Shown: one piece after another, positions 48,145-60,820 of the stretch
Numbering within the stretch: position 1 is the first letter of the stretch
How the letters are laid out: each line of letters opens with the position of its first letter
Program-made: the position numbers and the translations under genes
Notes under the pieces: model-generated
Database searches by the model: none
Seen by the model: the letters and a program-made list of their open reading frames with translations, nothing else
Told to the model about the DNA's origin: nothing
From: Hymenoscyphus infarciens
Taxonomy: Eukaryota; Ascomycota; Leotiomycetes; Helotiales; Helotiaceae
Reading direction: 5' to 3'
Assembly (NCBI GenBank): GCA_001414345.1
Contig: LLCB01000069.1
Location: 1-64,000 of the forward strand
Length of the DNA stretch: 64,000 bases

Positions 48145-50999
48145 ATTTAGTAATCTCGACAAAGGCGTATCTAACTAACTTTTAAATTATAAGAAGAGAC
48201 AAAAAGAGATAAGAAGTTATTAAGTAAGTAAGAGAAGAACTAGGTAAGAAATATAAGAGTAATAAGATTCTAAGCTATTAAGAGAGTAAGTAAGAGTAAG
48301 ATAGAAAGAGAAGATTAATAAATAAGATACTATAATAAGTTAAGAATTAAGAATATAAGATAATAATAAAGAACCTATAAATTAATATAGAAAAAACAAA
48401 TATATTAGAAATCGATATATTAAGAAATAACTCGATTTTATTACTATTAAAGGTTAGGGTTTAGCTTAGGATCTAATAAGATATTAAGTAGGAAAGAGCG
48501 ATTTAATAATATTAGAATAGGATACTAAAAGTATCTACTAATTCTATATTAGAAAAGATAGTATACTTTCTAAGACAAAAACAAAGAATAGTCGAAGCTA
48601 TATAACTAAACCTAATAAGGAAGAATTACTATTAGAATAATAACCTTTTAATAAGTTACTACTTAATAGCTTAAATCCTACCTTTAAAGAATTGAAATTA
48701 GAGATAGAAGATATAGTAACTAACTTTAGAAATAAAGAGATACCTATTAAACTAAGAATAAGAGTAGCATAGCTAGGAGTATTAGTATAAATAGTATTCT
48801 AATCTTTAAAGCTAGTAAGTAAGAAAAGCTTCGACTTACTATTTAGCTCTCTAGAGAAAGTATAAGGTATTCCTATCGTTGTCGAAAGTCCTAGTAGACC
48901 CTAGGTTAATCCCTTACTAGACGTCTTATAAGAGATTAATAAGAGTATAGTTATTATCGAGAATCTAGATTAGATAATAGTTAAGGATATTAAGAAAAGT
49001 ATAAGACTAAGAATAACAAAGACATAAGACACTATCTCTTATTCTTATGTTAAAGAAAAGCTAGTAGTAGAAGATAGAAGTAACTATAATATAGCTTCGT
49101 CCTTATTAATTAATATTCCTATCTTTAAGGGTTTACTTTACTAAGATATAGCTATATTTATAAAATACGTAGAGTATAAGGCTAAGAAGGAATACTTAGA
49201 CTTAGTAGATAGAGAGGAGAGTAGTGTCCTAATAGTGTTCTTAAAGTATTAAGATAAGGTAAAAGAATATATAGATAACTTAAACGAGATTATATAAAAT
49301 AACTTTACTACTCTTAAGAAGTCTCTAATTAAGAGATTTCTTAAAGAAGATTAGGCTTATTAGTATACTCTAGCTTTTAATAAGATAATTTACCTAAAGT
49401 AGTAGAGAAGACCTCTATTAGAGTATGTTACTAAAGCTTAGATAATCTAGAGATATATAAAAGAAGATAATATAGAAACTCTTTATAGATAATTAATAAA
49501 AGGCTTAGATAAGAAATCGTTAAGAATATCTACCTTACTATACTAATTATAATTTAATATAATAAGTATAGAAAAGATAATAGACTTAATCTAAGCTATA
49601 AATAACAAGATAGAAGGCTTTATAGGTAGTATAGATCTATATTCCTTAGAATTAGACTATATAGAGGCTAGACTAGACTACTATATTACCTAGTAATTTA
49701 TAAAGTTAAATTAAGAGAATTAGAAAGCTAAGATAGAGTAAGCTAATATCTAGACGAAATCGATTAATAACCTAACTCTTATAATATCTAGTATATCTCT
49801 AGAATCTATGCCTAGAATAGAATATAGAAATTAAGTACTCTAAAAATAAAATAGATTTTTGTTAATAAGAGAATAATCTTAATACTAAACCTAAAGAGCC
49901 CTATCTTCTTACTTTAGATATAGTAAGTTAGATTATATAAGTTATACTTATATAGAATCTAAGGAGAATTATTTACCTAGAGAGAAGTAAAGAAGAAGAG
50001 TAACCGAATATATAAAGGTAAACCCGCGGCTTAAAGGTTATTAGTAAACTAGAGTTCTAGTATAAGTAGCTACTTATATAGTAGATATATACTAGAACCT
50101 ATACTATAGAAACTAATAATTAGGAATATAAGGTTACGCTTCTTAATTCTAAGGATACCTAGGAACTCTTAATTAGTTCTAGGGATATAATTTAACTTAG
50201 TTTATACTTAGGAATAATTAAGGCTAAGCTAAATAATATTACTAACCTACGATTAGTATAGGCCTAGAGAGTAATAAGGAAGTATAGATAAAGAATTAGG
50301 AGATTAATACTTAGACGTTAGAGGATAAGTATTAGTTAATTAATATAGCTTTAAAGGAGGCCTATAGAGTTAAAGTACTTTAGAGTAAGTTAGATAAAGT
50401 TAGAAATAATAGAGTTTTAAAGTCTTATATAGTAGAGTATATAAATACTTATACTATAACGAGATCGAGTAGTAAAGTAACGCTAGAGAATCTAATTTTA
50501 AAACCTACTTTTATAAGTATCTAGAAGAAGAAGAAGGTAGGCGAGAAATCTCACCCTCTAGCTCTATTAGTAAAGGACGAGCTAAGAGAGGTTATAGGTC
50601 TAAGTATAATAAGCGAAGTCTAAAAGAGAAAGCTACTAAGTAAAGAGCTAGAGGAGGAGGAAGTCTTAAAAAAGGGAGAGAGGAAATAGGCTATAAGTTA
50701 GAATATTATAGAGGTAGTTAGTAAGAAGAGATTTTTATTAAAGGAAGCTCTTAAGAACATCTATATTACTATAAGCTTAATAAACCTATATAATAATTTA
50801 CTAAGATATAGAGTAAAATTAGTAAAGATACTTAAATTAAGCCTAAAAGAGCTCTTTAGGCTAGTACTAATAAATATAGTAAAAACAGTTATTAATTTAC
50901 TAGCTATAAAAGTGTTTAAGTTAAAAGCTATTACTTTTAATATCTCTAGTAAGGAATAATAAAAGGAGGACTAGCCTTAGCTAGAAGATAAAATAAGAT

Positions 51000-53900
51000 T
51001 ATTTTTAGAGGCTAGAGTCTATAACTTCTATACTAGAGCTATAGTATAAGTATAATTAAATAAATAAGATAGAGTAATAGATCTTACTAAGACCTTAATT
51101 AATAGAGGTAGTATAATTAATCTTATACTAGAAGAGGTAGTAGTAAGCTTAGGATTTAAACTATATAAGGACAATTCTATTACTATTAAAGTCGCTAATT
51201 CTACTATCTATTAACTCTACTACTTCGTTAGATTTAATATTTAAGTATTAGAAGTAGATAGAGTTATTAATACCTATGTTATACTTAATAGAACCTTATA
51301 TTCCTTACTACTTAGTAGATAGTAGATAAGAGACTATAATATAATTAGAGATTATATAAGATAAGAGTACTATATTATAAATAAACATAGAGCTCTAAGA
51401 AAACTAGAGTTTATAGTAAATACCTAATCTACGTTAGTACTAAAGTATATCCCTTTACTAGTAGTACTATTTAAGAAGTTATTAGAGACTAAGAAGATAC
51501 TATAAGCTTACTTAATAGAGATAGAAGAGTACTAGAGCTTACTTTTTAACTAAATAGACGAGTAGATTAATATAGAATTAGTAGATAAGAAAGGAGAAGA
51601 TTTAAATACTTAGGATACTATAATTAATAAGCTCTAAGAAGAGGTAGAGAAATAGATAGAAGAGGAGGAACGCTAGTATAAGATACTAGTTATAGAAGTT
51701 ATAGAAACCCTTAAAGACAGACTATTAAAGTAGTTTAGTATAACTTAGAGAAACCTTTTAATATTAGAAATAATAGTAAAATTAAATTTAAAAGCTATTT
51801 ATAAGTAGAAGACTTAGAGTCTACTTATAAAAAGGGTTAGCTAAGAGAGAAGGTTAAGCTAAGAAAAGAGAGAAGACTAATATTAATCTATAAGATATAA
51901 AAAAAGAAATTTAAAGAAGAATTAGAAGTATTAACTTATCTAGTAAGAAGATAATACTATAGTATAAATATCTTAATATCTTTTTAGAAACTCTAAGACT
52001 AAAGAGTAATAAAGAATAGGGATAAGATATACTTTAAAGAAGAGAAGTAGCTAGAGAATAGAAAAACTAAGAAAAAGTTAAAAAGATCTCTATTAGTACT
52101 AAGATTAAAAAGAGATACTTATCTAGATAATAATATTATTTTAAAATTAGAAAAACATATAATAAAGATATTAAAGGACGAGTTCAATCTAGCGACGAGT
52201 ATACTAAAACCCTAAATACTAGAGTATAAGAAGGGGTAAGAAGAAGAGGAGTATTAAGAGAATTTATTCTATTATATTACTATTAAAGAATTAGAAAATA
52301 TAAGTAAAGGGATAAGTAAGAGAGTATAGCTAAAATTAGTACTATAAACCTAAGATAGTAGTAAGAGAAGTAGGAAAAAGGTTCCTTATACTATTAAATA
52401 TCTAAAATAGAAAAGAAGAAAGGTAATAGTAGAAGGAGTAGGCATTTTCTAGAAAGAGAATTTAGAAGTAGTAACTTATAAGATAGAAAATAAGAAAGTT
52501 AAGAACTATCTACCTTCTTTAAAGAGGAATTTAGTCTATATAAAGTATAGTAACTAAAAGAAAGATTTAATAAGAAGTTCTTAGTAGAGGAAAGCTCTAG
52601 ACTAGAACCTAGCTAAGAGTACTCCTAATAAAGAAAGGAATCCTAAATTAGGAATAAGATAGTAGGTTCCTTTTATAAAAGAGATCTTTAATAGAGTATA
52701 AATAGAATATATTCTTAATATAGAAGAGATTCTAGTAAAGAACTCTAAGAGAGTAAAAGAGGCGAATTTAACTCTAGAGTTTAAAATACCTTATATAGAA
52801 GAAAAGCTAATTAGTATATATAAATAAGAAGAATAGGTTAAGAAGCTAAGATAATAGAAAAGTATCTTACTACTTTTATAAGATATAGAAGAGGAGGATA
52901 TATTTAGTAGTAGATATAGTTTCTTAACTAAGTATAAGCTATATAAATATAAGAGATAATAGATAAGAGATATCCTAGCTAGACCTAAATAGAAGAAGAG
53001 AAAAAAGATAGTCGAATTAATATAGAGACTATTAGTAGACTCTTAAAATAGGAAGAATTAACTTAATAGCCTTTTATTCTATTAGAGAGACTTATTTATT
53101 ATAGATATAAAAGATATATTAAGGACTTTGCTAATTAAATATACTATTCCTATATTTAAAGACATAATCTCTAAAAGAGTAGTACTAAAGCTATTTATAT
53201 AAGAGGAAGTAGACTTTTAGAAAGAAACAATCTCTATACTACTTAAAGTAGGAATTATAGTATACTACGATTTATTGTAGTTAATAAGGAGTAAGTATAT
53301 TAAGAAGGCTAGGAAAAAGAAATTAAGGATAGTATATTAGTATATAGCTATTAATAAGGCTACTATTAAAAGCTAATATCTAATAAGAAGGCTAGAGGTA
53401 ATATTATAGTAAGTAGCTAATTCTAAAATAAAGTGTATATTCTCTATAGATACTAGTAATAGATATTAGGCGATCCTACTATACCTACTATATAGATATA
53501 AAACTACTTTTTTAATAATATTTAGCTAATTTGCTTATAACGTAATAAGCTAAGAACTTATAAGAGGGCTAGGAATATACTATAGATTAAAGGACTTTAA
53601 GTATTAAGAGATTCTAGAACTAAATAGTAAACCTATATTAGAAGAGGTAGACGAAGATATAGTATTCTTATAGTTTATAGATAATAATATAGAGAGGGCT
53701 ATAGACTTTAAGAAGATAGTTTAGTTTCTATATAATTATTACTTCTTAAGGGTTATATAGATAGGACTAACTCTAAGCCCTACTAAATTAAAATTTAGAG
53801 TAAGAAGTTTAGACTATCTAGGATATTATAAACTAGAAGAAGAAGGATTATAACTAGCTCTAGATATAATTATAGTAATTTATAATTAGAAACTACCTAA

Positions 53901-56300
53901 GTCTATAAAAGAGTTAGAGCGATTTATATATTAACTACTATTCTTTAAAGACTATATTCTAAGTAGAGCTAACTTAACTACTATCTTAAAGATAGTAATT
54001 ATATATACCTTAGAGGAATATAAACATATAGGAAAGGTTAAACACTAACGTAAGATAGTAGAGTTTAATTTCTAGGAAATTTACTAGAAAGTATAGTAGA
54101 GATATAAGAATATAGTATATAAAAATATAGTAGTCTTAGAGAACCCTTTAAAATAATATTATTTAGCTACTAATATATTAGACATAAGTATAAGAGGAGT
54201 TCTATTCTAACTTTAAGATAAACCTCTAGGTATAGAAGTAGACCTAAAAACACTAAAGGATATAGATATTATTATATTTATAAGTTTCTAGCTAAATAGT
54301 AACTAAAGAAAGTACTATATTATAAAGAGAGAGGTATTAGAAGTAATATAGAGTTTTAAGGAGTCTTACTATTTTGTTATAGAATCGAAATACTTAGTTA
54401 AACTATATATAGATTATACTACTCTAATATTAATCCTATATAGAGATAATATAAAAGAAAGGATTATAAGATAATAACTAAGAATATTAGAATATAACTT
54501 TAAGGTAAAATATATGCTTAGAAAATAGTTAGTAGTAGTAGATAGACTTTTAAGAATTAATAGGAAGTCGGCTTTCGAGTTCTTAAAAGGCTAGGAAGAA
54601 TTTATACTATATATAATAAGCTCTAAGATAATTAAAGGAAAAACGTTACTATTAAGAGAAAGAGAAATTCTAGGATTATATTATAATTAGAAAGATCTAA
54701 CTTTACTACTAACTTATAAAGACGCGATTTAAGAAGAACCTAATAAGAGGTAGAAATAAGAGCTATATTAAGACTTAGTAGAAGTAATACTAGTACTCCT
54801 ATTATTAGAAAGATATACCTTAAGATACTAGGAACTAATATAAGAAGTAGAAAATATAGTAAAGAAGATTACTAATAATAGAGTAAGGTAGAAAGTCTAG
54901 ATAGATAACTTATAGTATAGAGATACTATAAAGTATAAGATATTAGAGAAAATTCTATAAAAGAGAGTATTAATAGAATTATATAAGAAGGTAATTAAGT
55001 TATAAATAACCTTACTAATCCTTATTAAAGAGGTAGAGGAAAAATTTCTACTACTAGTATATAAAGAAAGAAGAGTTAATAAGATAGCCTTCTACCTTTA
55101 TAAGGATTAGGTTACTATAGTATTATTTACCTTTTATAATACTTATAGCTACTTTTTATCTAAGCTAATACTAAGGTAAGCGATTAGAAGGTTTTATTAG
55201 CCTATAAGACATAAAGATATAGTAGAATATTATAAGTCTTATATAAACTATTAGATACTAGAACTGCTTAAGCCTTTAAAGGGTTTACTTCTAATACTCT
55301 AGCTATAGCCTAGAGATCTAATAGCGATTAATTATATTAGGCTTATATCTCTAGTATTAAAATTAAGTATACGATTTATCTATATAATAATAGACTACGT
55401 AACTAGAAGGATCTAGGTAGAATATATAAGAGTAGCTATCTCTATAAACATATTAGAGATTATCTAAAGAAGAATTATTTAACTAATAAACTAGTTTAGA
55501 GTATTATACTTAGATAATAGAAGCTATTTTATAAGAGGTATATTTAGGAAAACTATAGAGGTAAACAGAGTTAGATAATACTTCGCTCTAGTATTCTACC
55601 TAGTATCTATTAGACTAGTAGAATTATTAGTAAAGCTATACTTAGAAAGGCTAAGAGTAAGGCTATAAGGTTTAAAGTTATTAATATTTAAATAGAATAA
55701 GTTAAATAATAGTATTCTAAACGATTTAAACTCTAGAGACATCTATGTCTACGAGTTTACTCTTAATAAACTATTCTTTAAAGCTAATTACTAGAGATAG
55801 TAGGTAGATATAATTATAGAGACTAGGTTAAGAATAGAAGTATTAAATATAAGTATTAAAGAAGTAGGCTTAAATAAGTACTTAGAAGAGATAAATCCTA
55901 AGAATAAAGTATAAGCTTTTAAGAAGAGACTAGCTAGAATAGACAAGATATAAAATCTAGTAAACTATCGACGTTTAAAAGAATAAACTAAGATAATAGC
56001 TAAGACTAAAATATTAAACCTAATACTAAAAACCAAGGACCTCGTTCTACTTAAGAGGCTATAATAAGACTAATAAAAGTCTTATAAGTTAGAGCCTTAT
56101 TAGATAGAACTATATAAAGTAAGTAAGATAGAAGAGAATAACTTCTTTATATAGCTATAAGACCTATATTTAAAAGAACCTCTAAGTAAATTTTATATAA
56201 ACTATATAAAACTTTTTATAAAGAGAAGAGAATATAAAGAGATAATAAGATCCTAGAAGTTAATTACCTAGATAAACAAAGACTTATAGCTAATCCTAAA
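51000..56300 (+). pseudogene. Gypsy pol remnant (protease, RT, RNase H, integrase)
   Basis: Protease: TLINRGSIINL near 51,092 fits a D-G-S active-site block with Asp changed to Asn. RT: VYQYIAINKATIKSQYLIRR near 53,330, SIDTSNRYQAILLYL, FAYNVISQELIRG and FLQFIDNN near 53,665, the last from an F-M-D-D-type active site. Integrase: LQPRDLIAINYIRLISLV near 55,310, IIIDYVTRRIQ and YLDNRSYFIRG near 55,510, which fit the D,D catalytic blocks. The frames seen differ between domains (for example RT and protease), so small indels or programmed shifts exist. Boundaries are approximate. Confidence 0.75.
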
Positions 56301-57002
56301 AGAATATATAAAGATAGTTAGAGAAAGGAAAGAAGAGAGGAAGAGCTAAATCTAATAAGGAATAATACTTAAATTTAAATAGTTAAGAATTAATAATCCT
56401 CTAAATAGACTATATATATATAAATCTTAGAAGGTAACTAAGGAGGAAATAAGAGACTTAAGGTATAGTAAGTATTAGAAGAAGAAGAGTATAAACCTAG
56501 ATAGCTTAGAGAGGAGTCTAGGTCCTTTTATATAAATATAAGAGAAGTAAGAGAGTAAGAGAGTACTAGTAAGAGTATTACCTTAGAAGATAGAAGAGAG
56601 AGAAGAGTAAAGGACGATTAGAAATATAAGAAGGGCTAGATAGAATAGAGATAGTATCTCTCCCTCTTATATTTACTTAAACTATTATATACTATTATTA
56701 GTAGATATTCTAATACTAAAGAAAAGAGAGAGATATTTAGGAGTATCGGTTATATAAGGAAGTCATAATACTAGCAAAATAGAATAAGAGAGGAAGAGCG
56801 AGTAAGTATAATATAGAAGATAAGAGGACGAAAAAAGTTTAATAAATAAGAAGATTAATAATATAGAAAAAGAGGTCTAAAAAGAGAATAAAGAGAAAAA
56901 GAGAGGAATTAAAAGTAAAGTTAAAAGTAAAGTTAAAGAAAAGTAAGGCCTCTTAAAGTATAAAGAACCTCTATACTTCTACTTTATAACCTAGCCTTTT
57001 AA

Positions 57003-59987
57003 AGAAAAAAGCTTATAATAAAAACGTATTAAGATAATAATTAATAATAAGACTTAATCTAAGTAGTAGACAACTTTCTAATAACCTATATAGCCTATAT
57101 TTAATTAACTAAAGAAGATTAGAGGGATAATCCTATTATAGTAGACGTTCTTAAATCTTTAAAGATTAAGTAAATAGAAGAACTAGGAGATACGTAATCG
57201 AAAGTCGAAATCGAGGTATCTTAGAGTACTATAAGAGTAGACGAAATAGTTAACTAGAAGACCCTTCCTTAGAAGGATAAAGCTAAAGTTATTAAGATTC
57301 TTAAGTTAAGAGCTCTAAGCCGAACTAATAGAATTATAATACTAGAGCTAGAGAGTAGTAAAAGTAAGAGTATAGATAATAAGAAGTAGGAGATAGATAA
57401 AGAGGATAACCTTCTATATAAGGTAGAATAAGAACTAAAGAATATTAAACCCTTCTAACTAGTCGACTACCTAATACTAGACTAGAGCCTCTAGATAGAA
57501 GAGAAAATTAAAACTATACTAGAGATAAGAGATAGAAGCCTTAAGATAGGATTCTACCTATAAAGGATAAAAGACCTAAAAGAACTTTTCCTAGCTATTA
57601 ATAGCTATATTTAATAGTAGATCTTAAAGTTAGAAGAAATTAGAATTTACTTCTAAGAATATAAAGGGCTAAAGATATTAGAGAAGGTAATAAAGAAGTT
57701 TAAAGGGCTTAAAGAGATAAGTAACTATATAGTTAGTTAGGAATTAACTAAAGTAGCTAGATTAGAAAGAGAATTAATTAATATAGTATTATAGATTTTA
57801 GAATACTTAGTTTAAGGTTACTATAGAGTAGGCTAGTACGTTCTACTTACTAAGATATTTAAGGTGTTAGATATAATTAATTTAGCTAAGAGAGAGTTAG
57901 AATAGCCTATAGTATACTAAAGAACTTAGGAGAAGTTATAGAGTAATATAAAAGGTTAACTTTAGGCTTATAACTATATCTTAATATAATATACTCTAAA
58001 ATAGCTAATTATTGTTAACGGGAAATATAAGAAGATCGATCTACTAGATAATATACTAGTAGTACTAGATAGAGTAGAATCGAGTATACTATTAGTAGGA
58101 GCTTATATAATACTAGACTAATTCTATATAGTATATATAAAAGTATACTAAGAAGAGTTAGCTATTAAGTATTAGGATAATTACAACCTTTAAAAGAAGG
58201 CCTTAAAACTGAATAAATAAAAGTTTAAGTAGGTTAAAGATATTAAGGTATACCTAGATAAGTTAAAAAGAAACCTAAAGATATACCTATAGCTAGGTAG
58301 AGAGGATTTATAGTATTAGAAGTATAAAGGTTCTAAAGAATCTAAGAGCGAAATCGACTTAGACGAAATACTAGTAGAATAAACGTTAAAGAGGATAGTA
58401 AGGATAAAATACCTAAAGGTAGGAGTATTAAAGAAAAGCTAAGTAAGAGTCCTAGCTATAAAGATTATAGAATTATAATAGTATTCTAATACTTTAGACT
58501 TTAAAGAGAAAGATATATTAAATACTTTTATAGATACTAGTAAAGAAGAGTAGAAGATAGTTATTAATAAACTTAAATAGAGGAGTATAAGAATGTTTAT
58601 TATAGCTCTCTCTCTAAAGCTTAATAAGGAAGTAAAAAAGAACGGTTAGTTAAGACTAGTAGAGCTTATATTTAAAATAGTTAAAAGAAAGGAGGTAAAA
58701 AGACTTTAAGTAAAATAACGTAAAAAGACTATAGATAAGAGATTAAAGAGAGAGAATAATAAGCTATTAGAAGGAATAAGTAACTAGGTAAAGGAGGGTT
58801 CTAAGAAGGAGGCATCTAAGGCTCTAAAGGACGCTAAAAAGAAACGAAAGATAGACGTGATAGTTGCTAACTACCCTCTAAAGAAGATAAAGAATAATAT
58901 AAGACCTCTATATAAAGTAGGGTTAGCGGTTTAGAAGAATAGAGAGCTCTAGTATCTTAAAAAGGGGATTAAAGTTATAAAAGATTTAGTAAAGGTGAGA
59001 TTAATTTAACTAAGAGAGAGGTTAAATTTAAGTAGAAAATAATTAATCCTACTTAACTTTCTACTAAACCTTAAGAAGTAGATAAGAGCCTCTAAAGTCT
59101 AGCTAATAAGAGGGCGCTTATTAGTAAAATACTAGTAATTCTTCTATAAGTATATAGACTTCCTAGTAAAGAAGATTTCTCTAATAAAAATATTAGAGAT
59201 AAAGAGAAGAAATACTAAGAATAGACTAGTAAAGGAATATAAAGATCTATTTAATATAAGAGGAATATTAAGAAAGTTAATCTAAAAGTGTTAGGTATTT
59301 AATAGAAAGGGGAAGTTTAATTAGAAGAGAGAAGAGGCTAAAGAGGGATTAGAAGCTATACTAGTAAAACGTTAATATATAGTAAAGGTATATAAAGACT
59401 TTAAAAAAGAAAAGGCTAAGTAGGAATTAAGAAAGAAATAATATCTTAAGAGGATTATTAAGAGAGAATAGTTCCTAAGATAACGTTATAATAACTAAAC
59501 GAAGTTTTTATACTAGTTATAAAATAAACTTCTAAAAATAGCTAAAGTAATATATAAGATAATTAATAATATAAGAACGCTAGAAGAGGCGTAGGAATAT
59601 ATAAGTAACTTTTAGTATAGGATTAAAGTATAAAAGAGAAAAAGTAAAAATAAGACTACTAAGTTAGAGGATATCTTAAGTAGAGACTTTCTTATAACCT
59701 ATTACCTAAATAATATAAGTCTATAAAGTAACTAATTACCTAGAAATTTTAAGTACTAAAGTACTATTAGAGGTAAAGATATAGAAGTTTATAGTACTCT
59801 AATAACCTATAACGAGGGAGATAGAGACGTAAGGATAAGAGTAGATTAGGAACTAAGAGATAGTATATTAGATATAGGGTTTAATATACTAGATAATAAT
59901 ATTATTCTTATAGCTAATAGAGGAGTAAAGGAGGAATAACTATAGGAATATAGCTAAGAGAAGGGAGTATTAAATTTAGTCTTTTAT
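57003..59987 (+). pseudogene. Extra ~1,000-codon gypsy-borne ORF, unknown function
   Basis: In the frame of codons starting at 57,003, the sequence stays protein-like for about 995 codons to near 59,987. In-frame stops are TAA or TAG (former CAA/CAG Gln codons) and I saw no TGA. Readable samples: QVVDNFLITYIAYI (about 57,060), GKYKKIDLLDNILVVLDRVE (about 58,020), DAKKKRKIDVIVANYPLKK (about 58,830), VRIRVD.ELRDSILDIGFNI (about 59,829). It is rich in Lys, Glu, Leu and Ile. It lies between integrase and the right LTR, in a different frame from RT. I recognise no domain. It could be an accessory or captured gene. Confidence 0.6.
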
Positions 59988-60202
59988 TAAAGGGAGGGAA
60001 GGCTCTAAAGAGCTTAAAAGATAAAAGAAAAAGGAACATTACTAAGGATAAGAACGAAAAAAGGAGATTTATATAGAATAGATAATATAGGAGATATTAG
60101 ATAGGATAACTTAGAAGAGGGATAGTAGAATATCTTCTATATAAGGACATCTTTATAGATAAAGCATAGAGAGAAAGGAGTATTGCTTAGGGTTAACCTC
60201 CT

Positions 60203-60215
60203 AGGAGGGGAAGAG
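60203..60215 (+). other. Polypurine tract of gypsy element
   Basis: 'aggaggggaagag' immediately 5' of the right LTR, the position used to prime plus-strand DNA synthesis in LTR retrotransposons. It confirms plus-strand orientation of the element. Confidence 0.75.
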
Positions 60216-60216
60216 T

Positions 60217-60318
60217 TATTAGTACTATACGTAATGAGACTAGAAAGCTTAGTAGCATATACTCTAGAAGATAGTGACACCTAGATAGCTTTATCTAATG
60301 TAACCCCTATATACAACA
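60217..60318 (+). repeat. Right LTR of gypsy element (102 bp)
   Basis: Same length as the left LTR with a handful of transitions. It retains TG in places where the left copy has TA ('gtgacacc' against 'gtaacacc', 'aatgtaac' against 'aatataac'). Followed by ACGA. Confidence 0.88.
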
Positions 60319-60820
60319 ACGAGTCTTATAATATTAGAGAAAACCTTGAGTTATACTCTATAGACATGTTTATACTAAGACGAAAACGAATTATATCTGT
60401 TCCTTCTCTTATTCCGTCGATTAAGTTAGTTTACTAGATAGATGATTAGCTTACTAGGCAATTAGTAGCGTACTCGTAACTTTCTTTTAGCTCTCAAAAT
60501 GTAGTCTAGCAAACTCGACAAGTTCTAGCTTACTAGCAACTCTGCTTTTTGGCCCCCAAACTTTGTCTGGCTTACCCGTGGGTTACCCGTGGATTACTCG
60601 TAGATTACTCGACAATTGACAGCTCCCTCGCAACTCTTATTTTGGCCCCCAAAAGCGAGATTTGAGTTATTCAAAATTCCTTAGCTTCCTAGATTATTCT
60701 CTAGCTTACTCGTAAGCAACACGAAGAACTCGCTTTATAAAACCAGAAGACGGTACTACAAAAACTCAAATAACATCTAACAAACCACCTATCTCTTAGA
60801 AAAGAATTCCATACTCAAAC
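60319..60820. other. Edge of gene island 3 with GGTTAC/GGCCCCC repeats
   Basis: Transition from RIP DNA to normal composition. From 60,420 to 60,720 it has repeated variants of 'tagcttactcg', 'gggttacccgtgg', 'gattactcg' and 'ttttggcccccaaa', matching the word set at 23,060-23,480. No gene. Confidence 0.55.

Larger units (their letters stand above)
48043..60318 (+). mobile_element. 12.3-kb RIP-inactivated Ty3/gypsy-type LTR retrotransposon with extra ORF
   Basis: Two direct repeats of exactly 102 bp (48043-48144, 60217-60318), starting TGTTAGTAC / TATTAGTAC and ending with ACA, are flanked by the 4-bp duplication ACGA (48039-48042, 60319-60322). A purine-rich tract 'aggaggggaagag' lies just before the right LTR. 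Plus-strand domains in gypsy order: protease-like TLINRGSIINL (about 51,092), RT with SIDTSNRYQAI and the FIDNN active site (about 53,430-53,690), integrase with IIDYVTRR and VLYLDNRS-YF (about 55,250-55,540). An unusual frame of about 3 kb follows integrase. Stops are mostly TAA/TAG. Confidence 0.88.
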
